DNA of 64,000 bases from an uncultured Acetatifactor sp. Its GTDB lineage: Bacteria > Bacillota > Clostridia > Lachnospirales > Lachnospiraceae. The stretch is from positions 1 through 64,000 of the forward strand of contig CANPXL010000007.1 of assembly GCA_947586055.1 (NCBI GenBank), in the 5' to 3' direction. The notes under the pieces were generated by a model. That model had not been told where the DNA came from and made no database searches. It saw nothing but the letters and a program-made list of their open reading frames with translations. Positions 9,883-20,200 of the stretch are shown one piece after another. The translations under genes and the position numbers were made by a program. Every line of letters starts with the position of its first letter. Position 1 is the first letter of the stretch.

Positions 9883-11136
9883 ATGGAGATCAGAAGAGAT
9901 GCGTACCTTGAACAGTTAAAAATAAGAAAAGATAATGGTATGATCAAGGTCATCACGGGAATCAGAAGATGTGGCAAGTCATTTCTGTTATTTGTGCTGT
10001 TTAAGAAGTATTTATTGGAGAACGGCGTGGATAGGGAACACATCATTGAGATTGCATTGGATGGTATTGAGAATGAGGAACTGCGGGATCCCAAGAAGTG
10101 TTATCAGTATATCAAAGACGCAATGAAAGATGATCAAAAGTATTATCTGCTCTTAGATGAAGTACAGTTTATGCCACGATTCGAGGAAGTGCTGAACAGT
10201 CTGCTGCGCATAAGCAACATTGACGTATATGTGACTGGCAGCAATTCTAAGTTTTTATCAAGCGATATTGTAACCGAATTTAGAGGCAGGGGGGATGAGA
10301 TCAGAATTTATCCGCTGTCCTTTGCGGAGTTCTACGCGGCTTTTGATGGAGATTATGACGATGCCTGGGAGGAATATATGACATACGGCGGACTGCCGCA
10401 GGCAGTACAGTTTACCGAAGAGCGTCAAAAGGCGGAGTATCTTAAAAATATGTTTACCAATGTTTATATAAAGGATGTGGTAGAGCGGAACCGGATTCAG
10501 AATGATAATGAAATTGGAATTTTGGCAGATATTCTTGCATCTGCCATAGGTTCACCGACCAATCCGACTAAAATATCAAATACCTTTAAGAGCGAGCAGG
10601 GAATCACTTATAGCAACAAAACCATATCCAATCATATAGATTATCTGGAAGAGGCTTTTTTGATTTCTAAGGCGGAGCGGTATGACATTAAAGGCAGAAA
10701 ATATGTGGGAGCAAATCTGAAATATTATTTTACGGATATCGGTCTTAGAAATGCCAGATTGAACTTTAGGCAGCAGGAGCCTACGCATATTATGGAGAAC
10801 ATTGTTTATAATGAGCTGCTTGTGCGGGGCTGCAATGTGGATGTCGGTATTGTGGATGTATTCGAGAAGAATAGTGAAGGAAAAAGGGTTCATAAACAGT
10901 TGGAGATTGACTTTGTAGTCAATCGGGGCAGTCAGAGGTATTATATTCAGGTAGCTTATGACATGACTTCCGAGGAAAAACAGACCCAGGAGTTTCATTC
11001 GTTTAGAAATATCCCGGATTCATTTAAGAAGATTTTGATAGTAAATGGAAGCCAAAAACCTTGGAGAAATGATGAAGGATTTGTGATTATGGGTATGAAA
11101 TATTTTCTGCTCAATGCGGACAGTTTGGAATTTTAA
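9883..11136 (+). CDS. AAA ATPase with DUF4143-type C-terminus
   Basis: MEIRRDAYLEQLKIRKDNGMIKVITGIRRCGKSFLLF (Walker A), YYLLLDEVQF (Walker B), VTGSNSKFLS; SD AAGGAGTGG. Confidence 0.88.
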   Translation: MEIRRDAYLEQLKIRKDNGMIKVITGIRRCGKSFLLFVLFKKYLLENGVDREHIIEIALDGIENEELRDPKKCYQYIKDAMKDDQKYYLLLDEVQFMPRFEEVLNSLLRISNIDVYVTGSNSKFLSSDIVTEFRGRGDEIRIYPLSFAEFYAAFDGDYDDAWEEYMTYGGLPQAVQFTEERQKAEYLKNMFTNVYIKDVVERNRIQNDNEIGILADILASAIGSPTNPTKISNTFKSEQGITYSNKTISNHIDYLEEAFLISKAERYDIKGRKYVGANLKYYFTDIGLRNARLNFRQQEPTHIMENIVYNELLVRGCNVDVGIVDVFEKNSEGKRVHKQLEIDFVVNRGSQRYYIQVAYDMTSEEKQTQEFHSFRNIPDSFKKILIVNGSQKPWRNDEGFVIMGMKYFLLNADSLEF

Positions 11137-11195
11137 GACAGAAAACGACTCGGCGTGTTCCCGGGGAACAGGTTTATTTATAAATGAGAAAGAGG

Positions 11196-11224
11196 TTGCA
11201 ATCGTCCGTTGAAACAGATATAGT
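11196..11224 (+). promoter_or_regulatory. Sigma-A promoter of the attenuator-like leader
   Basis: TTGCAA (11196-11201), 17 bp, TATAGT (11219-11224). Confidence 0.6.
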
Positions 11225-11258
11225 AATTGTAAATCAAAGCGGAAGGAGCGGACAGTTT

Positions 11259-11288
11259 ATGAGAAAAAAATATATTATGGCTCAGTAG
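11259..11288 (+). other. Nine-codon leader ORF (MRKKYIMAQ*) with a good SD
   Basis: GGAAGGAGCGGACAGTTT-ATG; the TAG stop lies in the loop of hairpin GCTCAG-TAGT-CTGAGC. Confidence 0.45.
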
Positions 11289-11349
11289 TCTGAGCTTAAA
11301 ATAAAACGAAGGGTTAAGCTCGGATGAATCTTCCATGAAAAAAGGAGGA
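11280..11349 (+). promoter_or_regulatory. Alternating hairpins and SD-sequestering stem (putative translation attenuator)
   Basis: Stem A GCTCAG(11280-11285)/CTGAGC(11290-11295); mutually exclusive stem B GAGCTTAA(11292-11299)/TTAAGCTC(11314-11321); stem C TCTTCC(11329-11334)/GGAGGA(11344-11349), which covers the SD of the next gene. Confidence 0.5.
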
Positions 11350-11353
11350 TCCT

Positions 11354-12379
11354 ATGAGTTATGACAGAGCAGAGGAAATTCTGCCGGAAGATCTGATCAG
11401 GGCGATCCAGCAGTATGTAAGCGGGAAAAGCATATACATTCCCTGCAGAGAGAAAAAGAGCTGGGGAAGCCAGACAAAGACCCGCCAGTATTATCAGAAG
11501 AGAAATGAAGAAATACGCCGGAAATATGCAGGCGGAATTGCGGTAAAATCCCTTGCGGAGGAATATTCGCTCTCGGAGAAAAGCATTCAGAGGATTGTGA
11601 GGGCTGGCGCGCTGCCGATAAGGGAGATGCATTCCGACAGAAGTGTACGGGAAGGTGGCGGAAGGGAGATGGACATGAAAACACAGGAAGAATATTTACA
11701 GGGACTCCGGCGATGGCTTCGGGATACGGAGGATGAGCCTCTGGAGGAAATGGCGTCTTTTTTTGAGAAGCGGCTGGACGACTATGAGGAGCGTATGTCC
11801 GTCTGGGAAAAATCCTACCGGCTGGTTGCCCAGTCGATACCGGGCGAATGCCGGAAGATTCTGGACCTGGGATGCGGCACCGGCCTGGAGCTGGACCAGA
11901 TCTGGAAAATAAATCCGGATATTGAGGTGACGGGCGTGGATCTGAGCCGGGACATGCTGGACAAACTGCTGGCAAAACACCCGGACAAGCGTTTTACCGC
12001 CGTATGCCAGGATTATTTTCAATACGATCCCGGCCGTGAACAGTGGGACGCCGTGATTTCCTTTGAAAGCCTGCATCATTTCCTGCCGGAGCGAAAAAAG
12101 GAACTGTATGAGAAAATTTACCGCAGCGTAAAGGTCGGCGGTGTTTTTATCCTGGGAGATTATATCGCCTGCTGCGACGAGGAAGAAGCGCTTTTACGGG
12201 ACGTCTATCTGAGACGGAGAAAGCAGTCCGCGATTCCGGAGGATCAGTTTGTCCATTTTGATATCCCGCTGACCATGGAGCATGAGACGGGCCTGCTGCG
12301 AAGCGTTGGATTTCAGATCGAGAACGTTATGGATGAGGATGCGGCGGTCATTGTATGTCGGAGGAAGGAAGCCGGCTGA
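11354..12379 (+). CDS. CD3324-like/Mor-type HTH domain fused in frame to a class I SAM-dependent methyltransferase
   Basis: N-terminus 'MSYDRAEEILPEDLIRAIQQYVSGKSIYIP...IRRKYAGGIAVKSLAEEYSLSEKSIQRIVR'; C-terminus 'CRKILDLGCGTGLELDQI...VTGVDLSRDMLDKL'. Internal ATG at 11669 (MDMKTQEEYLQG) preceded by GGAAGGGAG. Confidence 0.8.
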   Translation: MSYDRAEEILPEDLIRAIQQYVSGKSIYIPCREKKSWGSQTKTRQYYQKRNEEIRRKYAGGIAVKSLAEEYSLSEKSIQRIVRAGALPIREMHSDRSVREGGGREMDMKTQEEYLQGLRRWLRDTEDEPLEEMASFFEKRLDDYEERMSVWEKSYRLVAQSIPGECRKILDLGCGTGLELDQIWKINPDIEVTGVDLSRDMLDKLLAKHPDKRFTAVCQDYFQYDPGREQWDAVISFESLHHFLPERKKELYEKIYRSVKVGGVFILGDYIACCDEEEALLRDVYLRRRKQSAIPEDQFVHFDIPLTMEHETGLLRSVGFQIENVMDEDAAVIVCRRKEAG

Positions 12380-12531
12380 CTTTGTCTCATAATGCCGCAA
12401 GAGTCAGATGTTTGTATCTGATTGACGAAAGCACCGACATTTTTTCTGCAGCTGCTTGACAGAAGCGGACACTTACGGCACAATAACTTTAGCACGTGCA
12501 CAAATAATACAGCACAAAAGGAGGACAAGTT

Positions 12532-13053
12532 ATGGATACCGTACAGGAGCTGCAGGTTCTGAGAGCCGAGCTGATCAGGGAAATAGATGACAGGATTACC
12601 TGTATGATACAAAGCCTGAAAGAAGACCAGAACAGAGCGATAGAACACGAAAACAGACGGCGCCGGGAAAAAGAATATGAGAGTATTTTCCCGTTAAACG
12701 CCGACACCGGTATTTTCAAGGGCAGGCGTCCCACAGGCGTGATCTTTGAGGACGGGACCAGAGAAGATGTGCCGACCTGGAAGCGGGTCTTTGAAGAAAT
12801 CATGAAACAGTGCAACAGCGATGCGGAACGGCATAAGGCGCTGATGGAACTTCGTGGAAAAGTGCTGGGAAGAAACAGGGTGCTTCTTGGCAGCGAAAAA
12901 GGGAAAATGCGAAGTCCCTTAAAGATTGACCGCGCGCTGTACGCGGAGACGCATTACGATACGGAAACATTGTTAAAGATACTGGTCACACGGATCCTGG
13001 AAGCGGTCGGCTATGACTACAGCGGCATCCGAATCGCGGTGCAGAATGAATAG
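12532..13053 (+). CDS. Conserved hypothetical protein
   Basis: SD AAAAGGAGG, ATG at 12532, 173 aa with coiled-coil-like N-terminus. Its stop overlaps the mpg start. Confidence 0.7.
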   Translation: MDTVQELQVLRAELIREIDDRITCMIQSLKEDQNRAIEHENRRRREKEYESIFPLNADTGIFKGRRPTGVIFEDGTREDVPTWKRVFEEIMKQCNSDAERHKALMELRGKVLGRNRVLLGSEKGKMRSPLKIDRALYAETHYDTETLLKILVTRILEAVGYDYSGIRIAVQNE

Positions 13054-13723
13054 GCGACAGGAGCCGCCCCGTCTTTCCCGCCCTTTCTTCACCCGGGACG
13101 GCATTACGCTGGCGAGAGAGCTTCTGGGGAAGATTCTGGTGCATGAGACCCCGCTTGGGCCGGTCCGCGGTGTCATTACGGAGACGGAAAGCTATATGGG
13201 TGAGACGGATAAGGCTTCCCACGCATACGGCGGAAAGCGCACGGAACGCACGGAGCCCATGTACCACATCGGCGGGACCTCCTATGTCTATCTCATCTAC
13301 GGCATGTACAGCTGCATGAACATTGCCGCCATGGGAGAAGGGACGCCCCAGGCGGTGCTTTTGCGAAACGTCGTTCCTGCGGACGAAGAGTCGGGGGAGC
13401 GTATGCTGCGGCTGCGGCTGGATGTGCTGAACCAAAAACAGATCAAAAAGGGGCTTGCGCCGTATACGCCCGGGCGTTGCCCAGCCGGCCTGAAAAAGCA
13501 TCTGGCGGACGGGCCGGGGAGACTCTGTATCGCCATGGGTATTACAAGGGCGGACAATGACGTGGATATGGCGGAGAGCGGCGGCTTTTATGTGACGGAA
13601 GGAATCCCGGTGGCGCCGGAAAAGATCATGGCGGGCAAGCGTATCGGCATTGACTATGCGGGGGAAGCCGCGGATTACCTGTGGCGGTTTTATGTGGAGC
13701 CGCCGAAACCGGAGACGTTTTGA
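13046..13723 (+). CDS. DNA-3-methyladenine glycosylase (AAG/MPG family)
   Basis: RPFFTRDGITLARELLGKILV...ITETESYMGETDKASHAYGGKRTERTEPMYHIGGTSYVYLIYGMYSCMNI; ATG at 13046. Confidence 0.93.
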   Translation: MNRRQEPPRLSRPFFTRDGITLARELLGKILVHETPLGPVRGVITETESYMGETDKASHAYGGKRTERTEPMYHIGGTSYVYLIYGMYSCMNIAAMGEGTPQAVLLRNVVPADEESGERMLRLRLDVLNQKQIKKGLAPYTPGRCPAGLKKHLADGPGRLCIAMGITRADNDVDMAESGGFYVTEGIPVAPEKIMAGKRIGIDYAGEAADYLWRFYVEPPKPETF

Positions 13724-13823
13724 CCGGACCGCGCGGCGGCTGGAATGGTGCGGCATCCGTGGCTGCGTCGGCCATGGGGGACTCGTCTGCTGCGCGGCGG
13801 AAAAGGACGGAAGAGGGAAAAAG

Positions 13824-16800
13824 ATGAGCCTGCAGTTTTACTTTGGCCCTTCCGGTTCGGGGAAGAGCCGGAAATTATATGAAGAGATCACAAGACGGGC
13901 CGGGGAAGAGCCGGGACGGAATTTCCTGATTATCGTTCCCGACCAGTTTACCATGCAGACCCAGATGGATCTTGTACTGATGAACGGCCGGGGCGGCATC
14001 ATGAATATCGACGTGCTCAGCTTTGGGCGCCTCGGCCACCGCATTCTGGAAGAGGTGGGCGGCGGAGACACGCCGGTGCTGGACGATACGGGAAAGAGTC
14101 TGGTGCTCCAGAAGGTGGCGGCGGGGATGAAGGAGGAACTGCCCGTACTGGGAGGATTTCTCCACAGACAGGGCTATATCCATGAGGTAAAGAGCGCGAT
14201 CTCTGAATTCATGCAGTACGGCGTCGGCGTAAAGGACGTTGCGAAGCTGATTGACCGGGCGCAGCACAGGGGAGCGCTGGCCCAGAAGCTGAAGGATCTG
14301 GAAAAGTTGTACGCAGGGTTTCTGGATTATATCAACGGCAGGTTTATCACGACGGAAGAGACGCTGGACGTGCTGCGGCGCAGTCTGAAGAAGTCAAAGC
14401 TTTTGCCGGGGAGCGTCGTTGCCTTTGACGGATTTACGGGCTTTACGCCCATTCAGAACCGGGTTATACAGGAGCTGATGCGGCTTTGCGGCGAGGTGAT
14501 CGTCACGGTGACCCTTGGAGAAGGGGAGGATCCTTACCATCCGGACGGGGAACAGAAGCTGTTTCATCTGAGCAAGAAGACGGTGGCGGATCTGTGCCGT
14601 CTGGCGCAGGAAGTTGAAACAAGGCGGGAAAAGGATGTATTTCTGGCGGGAGGACGCAGATTTCAGGGCGCTCCCGCGCTCGGACATCTGGAGCGATATC
14701 TCTTCCGCTATGTGAATGCGCCTTATGAGACGCCCCAGAAGGAAATCAGGATTTTCGAGACGACAGCGCCCCGGGACGAGGTGCACCAGACGGGACTTGA
14801 GATCCGTCGGCTGCTTCGGGAAGAGGGAATGGCGTATCGCGATATTGCGGTGATCGTGGGGGATCCCGGCAGCTACGGGCCTTATGTGGAGACGGAGTTT
14901 GCCCAGATGGACATTCCCGTATATCTGGACCGGACCCGGGGGATTGTGCTGAACCCCATGACGGAATACATCCGGAGCGCGCTGGAACTGTATCTGAAGA
15001 ATTTTTCCTACGAAGCGGTATTTCATTATCTGCGCAGCGGTCTGGCGGATATGGAGTCGGAAGAGATTGACCGGCTGGAAAACTATGTGCTCTGCACAGG
15101 CGTTCGGGGACTGCGGAGCTACAGCCGTCTTTTTACGCGAAAAACGCCCGATATGGGAGAAAACGAGGAAGCGCTGGCGCAGATCAACGGCCTGCGGCAG
15201 AGGATCCTGGACCAGACCGAAATGCTCTCCATGAAAGAGCGGGAACCGGTGAAGAATTATATTGACAAGCTCTATGATTTTCTTGTGCGGAATCAGGTCC
15301 AGGCAAAGCTTGCTTCTTATCAGAATACGTTTGAGACGCAGGGGCAGGCGGCCCTGGCCAGAGAGTACGCCCAGATCTACCGGCTGGTGATGGAGCTGCT
15401 GGACCAGATTTACCGGCTTTTGGGGGACGAGATCGTTTCTCTTCAGGAATTTTCGGATATTCTGGAAGCCGGGTTCGGAGAGATTCAGGTGGGGACGATC
15501 CCGCAGAATGTGGACAGGGTGGTAGTGGGAGATATGGAGCGCACACGTCTGAAACAGGTGAAGGCGCTGTTTTTCCTCGGCGTAAACGACGGCAATATCC
15601 CCCAAAATGTCTCCAGGGGCGGTATTCTTTCCGATATGGACAGAGAATTTTTGCGGGAGTCCGAAATTGAACTGGCGCCCAGTCCGAGACAGCAGATGTA
15701 TATTCAGCGGCTGTATCTGTATCTGAATATGACAAAGCCCTCCGAAAAGCTTTATCTGGCTTATTCCAAGATGGACGGCGCGGGAAGGTCGCTGCGTCCG
15801 GCCTATCTGATAGACGTGGTGAGGAAACTGTTTCCGGCCATTGCGGTGGAGTATCCTCAGCTGCGCAGTCCCCTGGAGCAGATCGTTACGAGACAGGAGG
15901 GGGCGCGGTATCTGGCGGAGGGACTGCGGGAGTATGCGGCGGGAACCATGCAGCCCGAACAGGAGCCGGCCTTTTTCACCGTCTATCGGGTATACGGGGA
16001 GGAAGCGCTTGCGGACAGACGCACCGCGCTGACAGAAGCGGCTTTCAGGCGTTATCAGGACAGCGGCCTTTCTGCGGCGGTGGCGCGAGCGCTGTACGGC
16101 AGAAATCTGGAAAACAGCGTCACGAGGCTGGAGACCTACGCCGCCTGCGCGTACCGCCATTTTCTTCAGTACGGACTTTCCCTGAAGGAGCGGCAGGAGT
16201 TTTCGTTTGAACGTGTGGATCTGGGCAATGTCTATCATCAGGTTCTGCAGGCTTTTGCGGGAAAGCTGGAAGAGCATCATTACACCTGGTTTGATTTTCC
16301 GGAGGATTTCGCGAGCCGGGCGGTGCGGGAAGCTTTGGAGGAATGCGCGGCGGCTTACAGGAATACCGTGCTGTACAGCAGCGCAAGAAACGAGTATGCC
16401 GTCACGAGAATGGGACGGATTCTGACCAGGACGGTGCTGACGCTTCAGAGACAGCTGCGGAAGGGAAGCTTCCGGCCGGACGCTTATGAGCTTTCCTTCC
16501 GGTTTGCGGACGACCTGGCCAGCGTCAACGTGGCGCTCTCCGAGGAAGAGCGCATGCATCTGCAGGGGCGCATTGACAGGATCGACGTGGACGGGGACGA
16601 GGATCATATTTATGTAAAAGTCATCGACTATAAGTCTGGCAGCAAAAAGTTTGACCTTGCGGCGCTTTACTATGGTCTGCAGCTGCAGCTGATGGTGTAC
16701 ATGAACGCCGGGATGGAGCTGGAGGCAAAGAAACATCCGGACAAAGATGTCGTGCCTGCCGCGCTTTTGTATTATCATGTTGACGATCCTTCCGTAGAAT

Positions 16801-17234
16801 CGGCCGTGGAGCTGACCCCGGAAGAGATCGACAGGCAGATCGCAGGGCAGCTTCGGATGAATGGCGTCGTAAACGCCGAGCCGGATATCATAAAACGGCT
16901 GGACGCCGGCCTGACGGACAGATCCGACGTGATCCCGGTGGAGAGAAATAAGGACGGCAGCCTTTCCGCCCGCTCCAGCGTGATGACGGAGGAAGAACTG
17001 CGGACGGTGTCGGCGTATGTGAACCGGAAGATCGCAAAGATCGGCAGGGAGATTCTGGACGGAAGGATCACGCTTGATCCCTATGAAAAAGGGGATGAGG
17101 AAGCCTGCACCTATTGTCCGTACAGAAAGGTGTGCGGGTTTGAACCCGCCATTCCCGGCTGCGCGAAGAGAAAGCTGGAGGAACTGGACCGGGAGACGGC
17201 GCTTAAAAAAATGCGGGAGAAGCGGGAAGGGTGA
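13824..17234 (+). CDS. addB: Helicase-exonuclease AddAB, AddB subunit
   Basis: MSLQFYFGPSGSGKSRKLYEEI (Walker A); C-terminal nuclease 'VKVIDYKSGSKKFD' and Fe-S cysteines 'CTYCPYRKVCGFEPAIPGC'; directly followed by addA. Confidence 0.95.
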   Translation: MSLQFYFGPSGSGKSRKLYEEITRRAGEEPGRNFLIIVPDQFTMQTQMDLVLMNGRGGIMNIDVLSFGRLGHRILEEVGGGDTPVLDDTGKSLVLQKVAAGMKEELPVLGGFLHRQGYIHEVKSAISEFMQYGVGVKDVAKLIDRAQHRGALAQKLKDLEKLYAGFLDYINGRFITTEETLDVLRRSLKKSKLLPGSVVAFDGFTGFTPIQNRVIQELMRLCGEVIVTVTLGEGEDPYHPDGEQKLFHLSKKTVADLCRLAQEVETRREKDVFLAGGRRFQGAPALGHLERYLFRYVNAPYETPQKEIRIFETTAPRDEVHQTGLEIRRLLREEGMAYRDIAVIVGDPGSYGPYVETEFAQMDIPVYLDRTRGIVLNPMTEYIRSALELYLKNFSYEAVFHYLRSGLADMESEEIDRLENYVLCTGVRGLRSYSRLFTRKTPDMGENEEALAQINGLRQRILDQTEMLSMKEREPVKNYIDKLYDFLVRNQVQAKLASYQNTFETQGQAALAREYAQIYRLVMELLDQIYRLLGDEIVSLQEFSDILEAGFGEIQVGTIPQNVDRVVVGDMERTRLKQVKALFFLGVNDGNIPQNVSRGGILSDMDREFLRESEIELAPSPRQQMYIQRLYLYLNMTKPSEKLYLAYSKMDGAGRSLRPAYLIDVVRKLFPAIAVEYPQLRSPLEQIVTRQEGARYLAEGLREYAAGTMQPEQEPAFFTVYRVYGEEALADRRTALTEAAFRRYQDSGLSAAVARALYGRNLENSVTRLETYAACAYRHFLQYGLSLKERQEFSFERVDLGNVYHQVLQAFAGKLEEHHYTWFDFPEDFASRAVREALEECAAAYRNTVLYSSARNEYAVTRMGRILTRTVLTLQRQLRKGSFRPDAYELSFRFADDLASVNVALSEEERMHLQGRIDRIDVDGDEDHIYVKVIDYKSGSKKFDLAALYYGLQLQLMVYMNAGMELEAKKHPDKDVVPAALLYYHVDDPSVESAVELTPEEIDRQIAGQLRMNGVVNAEPDIIKRLDAGLTDRSDVIPVERNKDGSLSARSSVMTEEELRTVSAYVNRKIAKIGREILDGRITLDPYEKGDEEACTYCPYRKVCGFEPAIPGCAKRKLEELDRETALKKMREKREG

Positions 17235-17238
17235 GAGT

Positions 17239-20200
17239 ATGGGCATGACGTTTACACCGGAACAACGGGAAGCCATAGAACTGCGGGGCTGTAATATTCT
17301 GGTGTCCGCGGCGGCGGGCAGCGGCAAGACGGCGGTGCTCGCGGAGCGCATTACATCCATGGTGTGCGACGGGGACAGTCCCGTGGATATCGACCGCCTT
17401 CTGGTGGTGACTTTTACCAATGCCGCGGCGGCGGAAATGCGGGAGAGGATCGCGGCAGGAATTGCGGCGAGACTGGCGGAGAATCCGGAGTCGGAGCATA
17501 TCCAGCGCCAGAGCGCGCTGCTGCACAACGCCCAGATCACCACCATAGACAGTTTCTGCCTGTTTCTTTTGAAAAATCATTTTAACGAGATCGGTCTTGA
17601 CCCGGCTTTCCGCATTGCGGACGAGGGGGAAGTGAAACTTACGGAGCAGGAGGTTCTGGCGGAGGTTCTGGAGGACTCTTACGCGCAGGGAAGCGAGGAT
17701 TTCCGGTTTTGCGTGGAGTTTTTCTGCCCGGGCGGAAAGGAGAGTGTGCTGGAAAACCACATCCTGGATCTGTACCGCTATGCCTGCGCGTTTCCCTGGC
17801 CGGAGGAATGGCTGGAAAAGCGCCGGGAAGATTACCGGGAGGAGACGGCGGAGTCGTTTGAAAAGGAGCCCTGGGGAGTATATCTTGCGGCCCATCTGAA
17901 GCGGATGATACAGGGTTGTACGGAGAAGATGCGCCAGGTTCAGGCGGTTTGCCGGGAGCCGGACGGCCCCTATATGTTCGGGGAGACGGTGGAAAGGGAG
18001 CTGGAACAGCTGGAGGAACTTTCCTGCTGCAGCACGCTGGCGGAATACGGCGCAAAGCTGCCGGCGGTGGCTTTCGGCCGTCTTTCTTCCAAAAAGGACG
18101 ATACGGTGTCGGCGGCGAAACGAGAGCTGGCAAAGACTCTGCGGACGGAGGCAAAGGACAGGATCCAGAAAATGGCTGTGAAATATTTTAAGACCCCGCC
18201 GGATCTGGCCGCCGCTCAGGGGGCGGCCTGCAGGAGGCCGGTAGGTACGCTGGCGGCTCTTGCGCTGGATTTCTACAGGCGGATGGGAGAAAAAAAGCGG
18301 GAACGGAAGATCATCGATTTCTCCGATATGGAACATTTTGCCCTCGACATTCTGCTGGAACGGGACGGGGAACAGATCCGCCCCAGCCGCGTTGCGCTGG
18401 AGTACAGACAGCATTTTGCGGAGGTGCTGACGGACGAGTATCAGGACAGCAATCTGGTGCAGGAGTACCTTCTGAAGGCCGTCTCCGGGGAGGAAGACGG
18501 AAGGTTTAACCGTTTTATGGTGGGGGATGTAAAACAGAGCATCTACAAATTCCGCCTGGCACGGCCGGAACTGTTCCTGGAAAAATACCGGAGCTACACG
18601 GCCGGAACAGGTTCCTGCAGGCGGATCGACCTTGTCAGGAATTTCCGGAGCCGGGGTCAGGTGGTGGACACGGTGAACGCAGTGTTTTCCAGACTGATGG
18701 GAAAAGAGACGGGCGGGATCGATTATGACGAAAAGGCGGCGCTGTATCAGGGGGCTTCTTTTCCCGAAAACGAAGGGTGCGACACGGAGGTTCTGCTGGT
18801 TCAAAAGCCCCGGCCCGATTCCGGCGCGAATGCAAGGCAATGGGAAGCCCGGGTGATCGCGGCGGAAATCAAAAAGCTCAGGGAGCATTTTCAGGTGACG
18901 GATCGGGAGAGCGGGACGCTCCGGCCCGTCCGGTTTTCGGATATGGTGATCCTGCTTCGGTCAGGCGCCGGATGGGACGAAGAATTGAGAAAGGTGCTGG
19001 AGGAAGAGGGGATCCCGGTCTATCTTACCTCCAGAACGGGATATTTCGGCGCGGCGGAGGTACAGGAGCTTCTTCAGTTTCTGCGGGTGCTGGATAATCC
19101 CACGCAGGATATCCCTCTGTTCGGGGTGATGCGATCCGTTTTCGGCGGTTTTTCCGAGGAGGAGACGGCGGTGATCCGAAGCGGCCGCAAAGGCGGCAGC
19201 CTTTATGAAGCGGTGAAGGCAGCGGCGTCGGAAGGGGCGGAAACTCCTGCGCCGGACAGGAAAGCGCTGGCGGAAAAATGCGGCGCTTTTCTGAAAATGC
19301 TGAACGCGTACCGGAGCTGTACGGTATATCTTCCCATTCGCGACCTGCTCACAAAGATCGTGACGGATTTTGATTATCTGAATTATGTGACCGCTCTGCC
19401 CGCGGGAGAAAAGAGAAGGGCCAACGTGGAGATGATGTTCACAAAGGCTTCCGACTTTGAAAAGACCAGTTATTTCGGCCTGTTTCATTTTGTGCGGTAT
19501 ATGGAACAGCTTGAAAAATACGATGTGGACAGCGGGGAAGCGGGACTTCTGGATGAAAATGCGGATGTGGTGCGGATCATGACCATCCATAAGAGCAAGG
19601 GGCTGGAATTTCCCGTCGTCTTTGCGGCGGGTCTCGGCGGGCGGTTTAACCTGCAGGACGTCAATCGGTCCCTGCTGACGGACATGGATCTGGGAATTGC
19701 CACCGACTATACGGATCCGGTGAGAAGACTCCGGAACAAGACGCTGCGAAGGCTGGCGCTGTCCGCAAAGCTGAAAGAGGAGAGTCTCTCGGAGGAACTC
19801 AGGGTGCTCTATGTTGCCATGACCAGAGCCCGGGAAAAACTGATCCTGACGGCGGCTTCGGACGACGCCGGAAAACGGTGGGAACGGTACCGGGAAAACG
19901 GAACGGAGCATCTCTCCTATCTGGATTTTATGGAAGCGGGGAGCTTTCTGGACATGCTGCTGCCGATTCTGGGACGGACCGGCATTCCTGTGACGGTGAC
20001 AGGAGAAGAAGATCTGCTGGCCGAGGGGCTGAAAGAACAGTTTGATCTTTCTGACAGGCGTGACAGGCTGCGGAGACTGGAAACCAAAGACCTGCCGGCG
20101 CAGCCGGCGCGGGATCAGCAGGAGGACGCCGCGCTGGAGACGCTGCGGGAGCAGCTGAACACGCCCTACCGGTTTGCTTCGCTTGCCGGACTCTATACAA

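Noticed and set aside
14394-17546. 1050-aa minus-strand ORF opposite addB
   Set aside because: Antisense shadow of a GC-rich, strongly codon-biased gene; addB on + has clear catalytic and Fe-S motifs.
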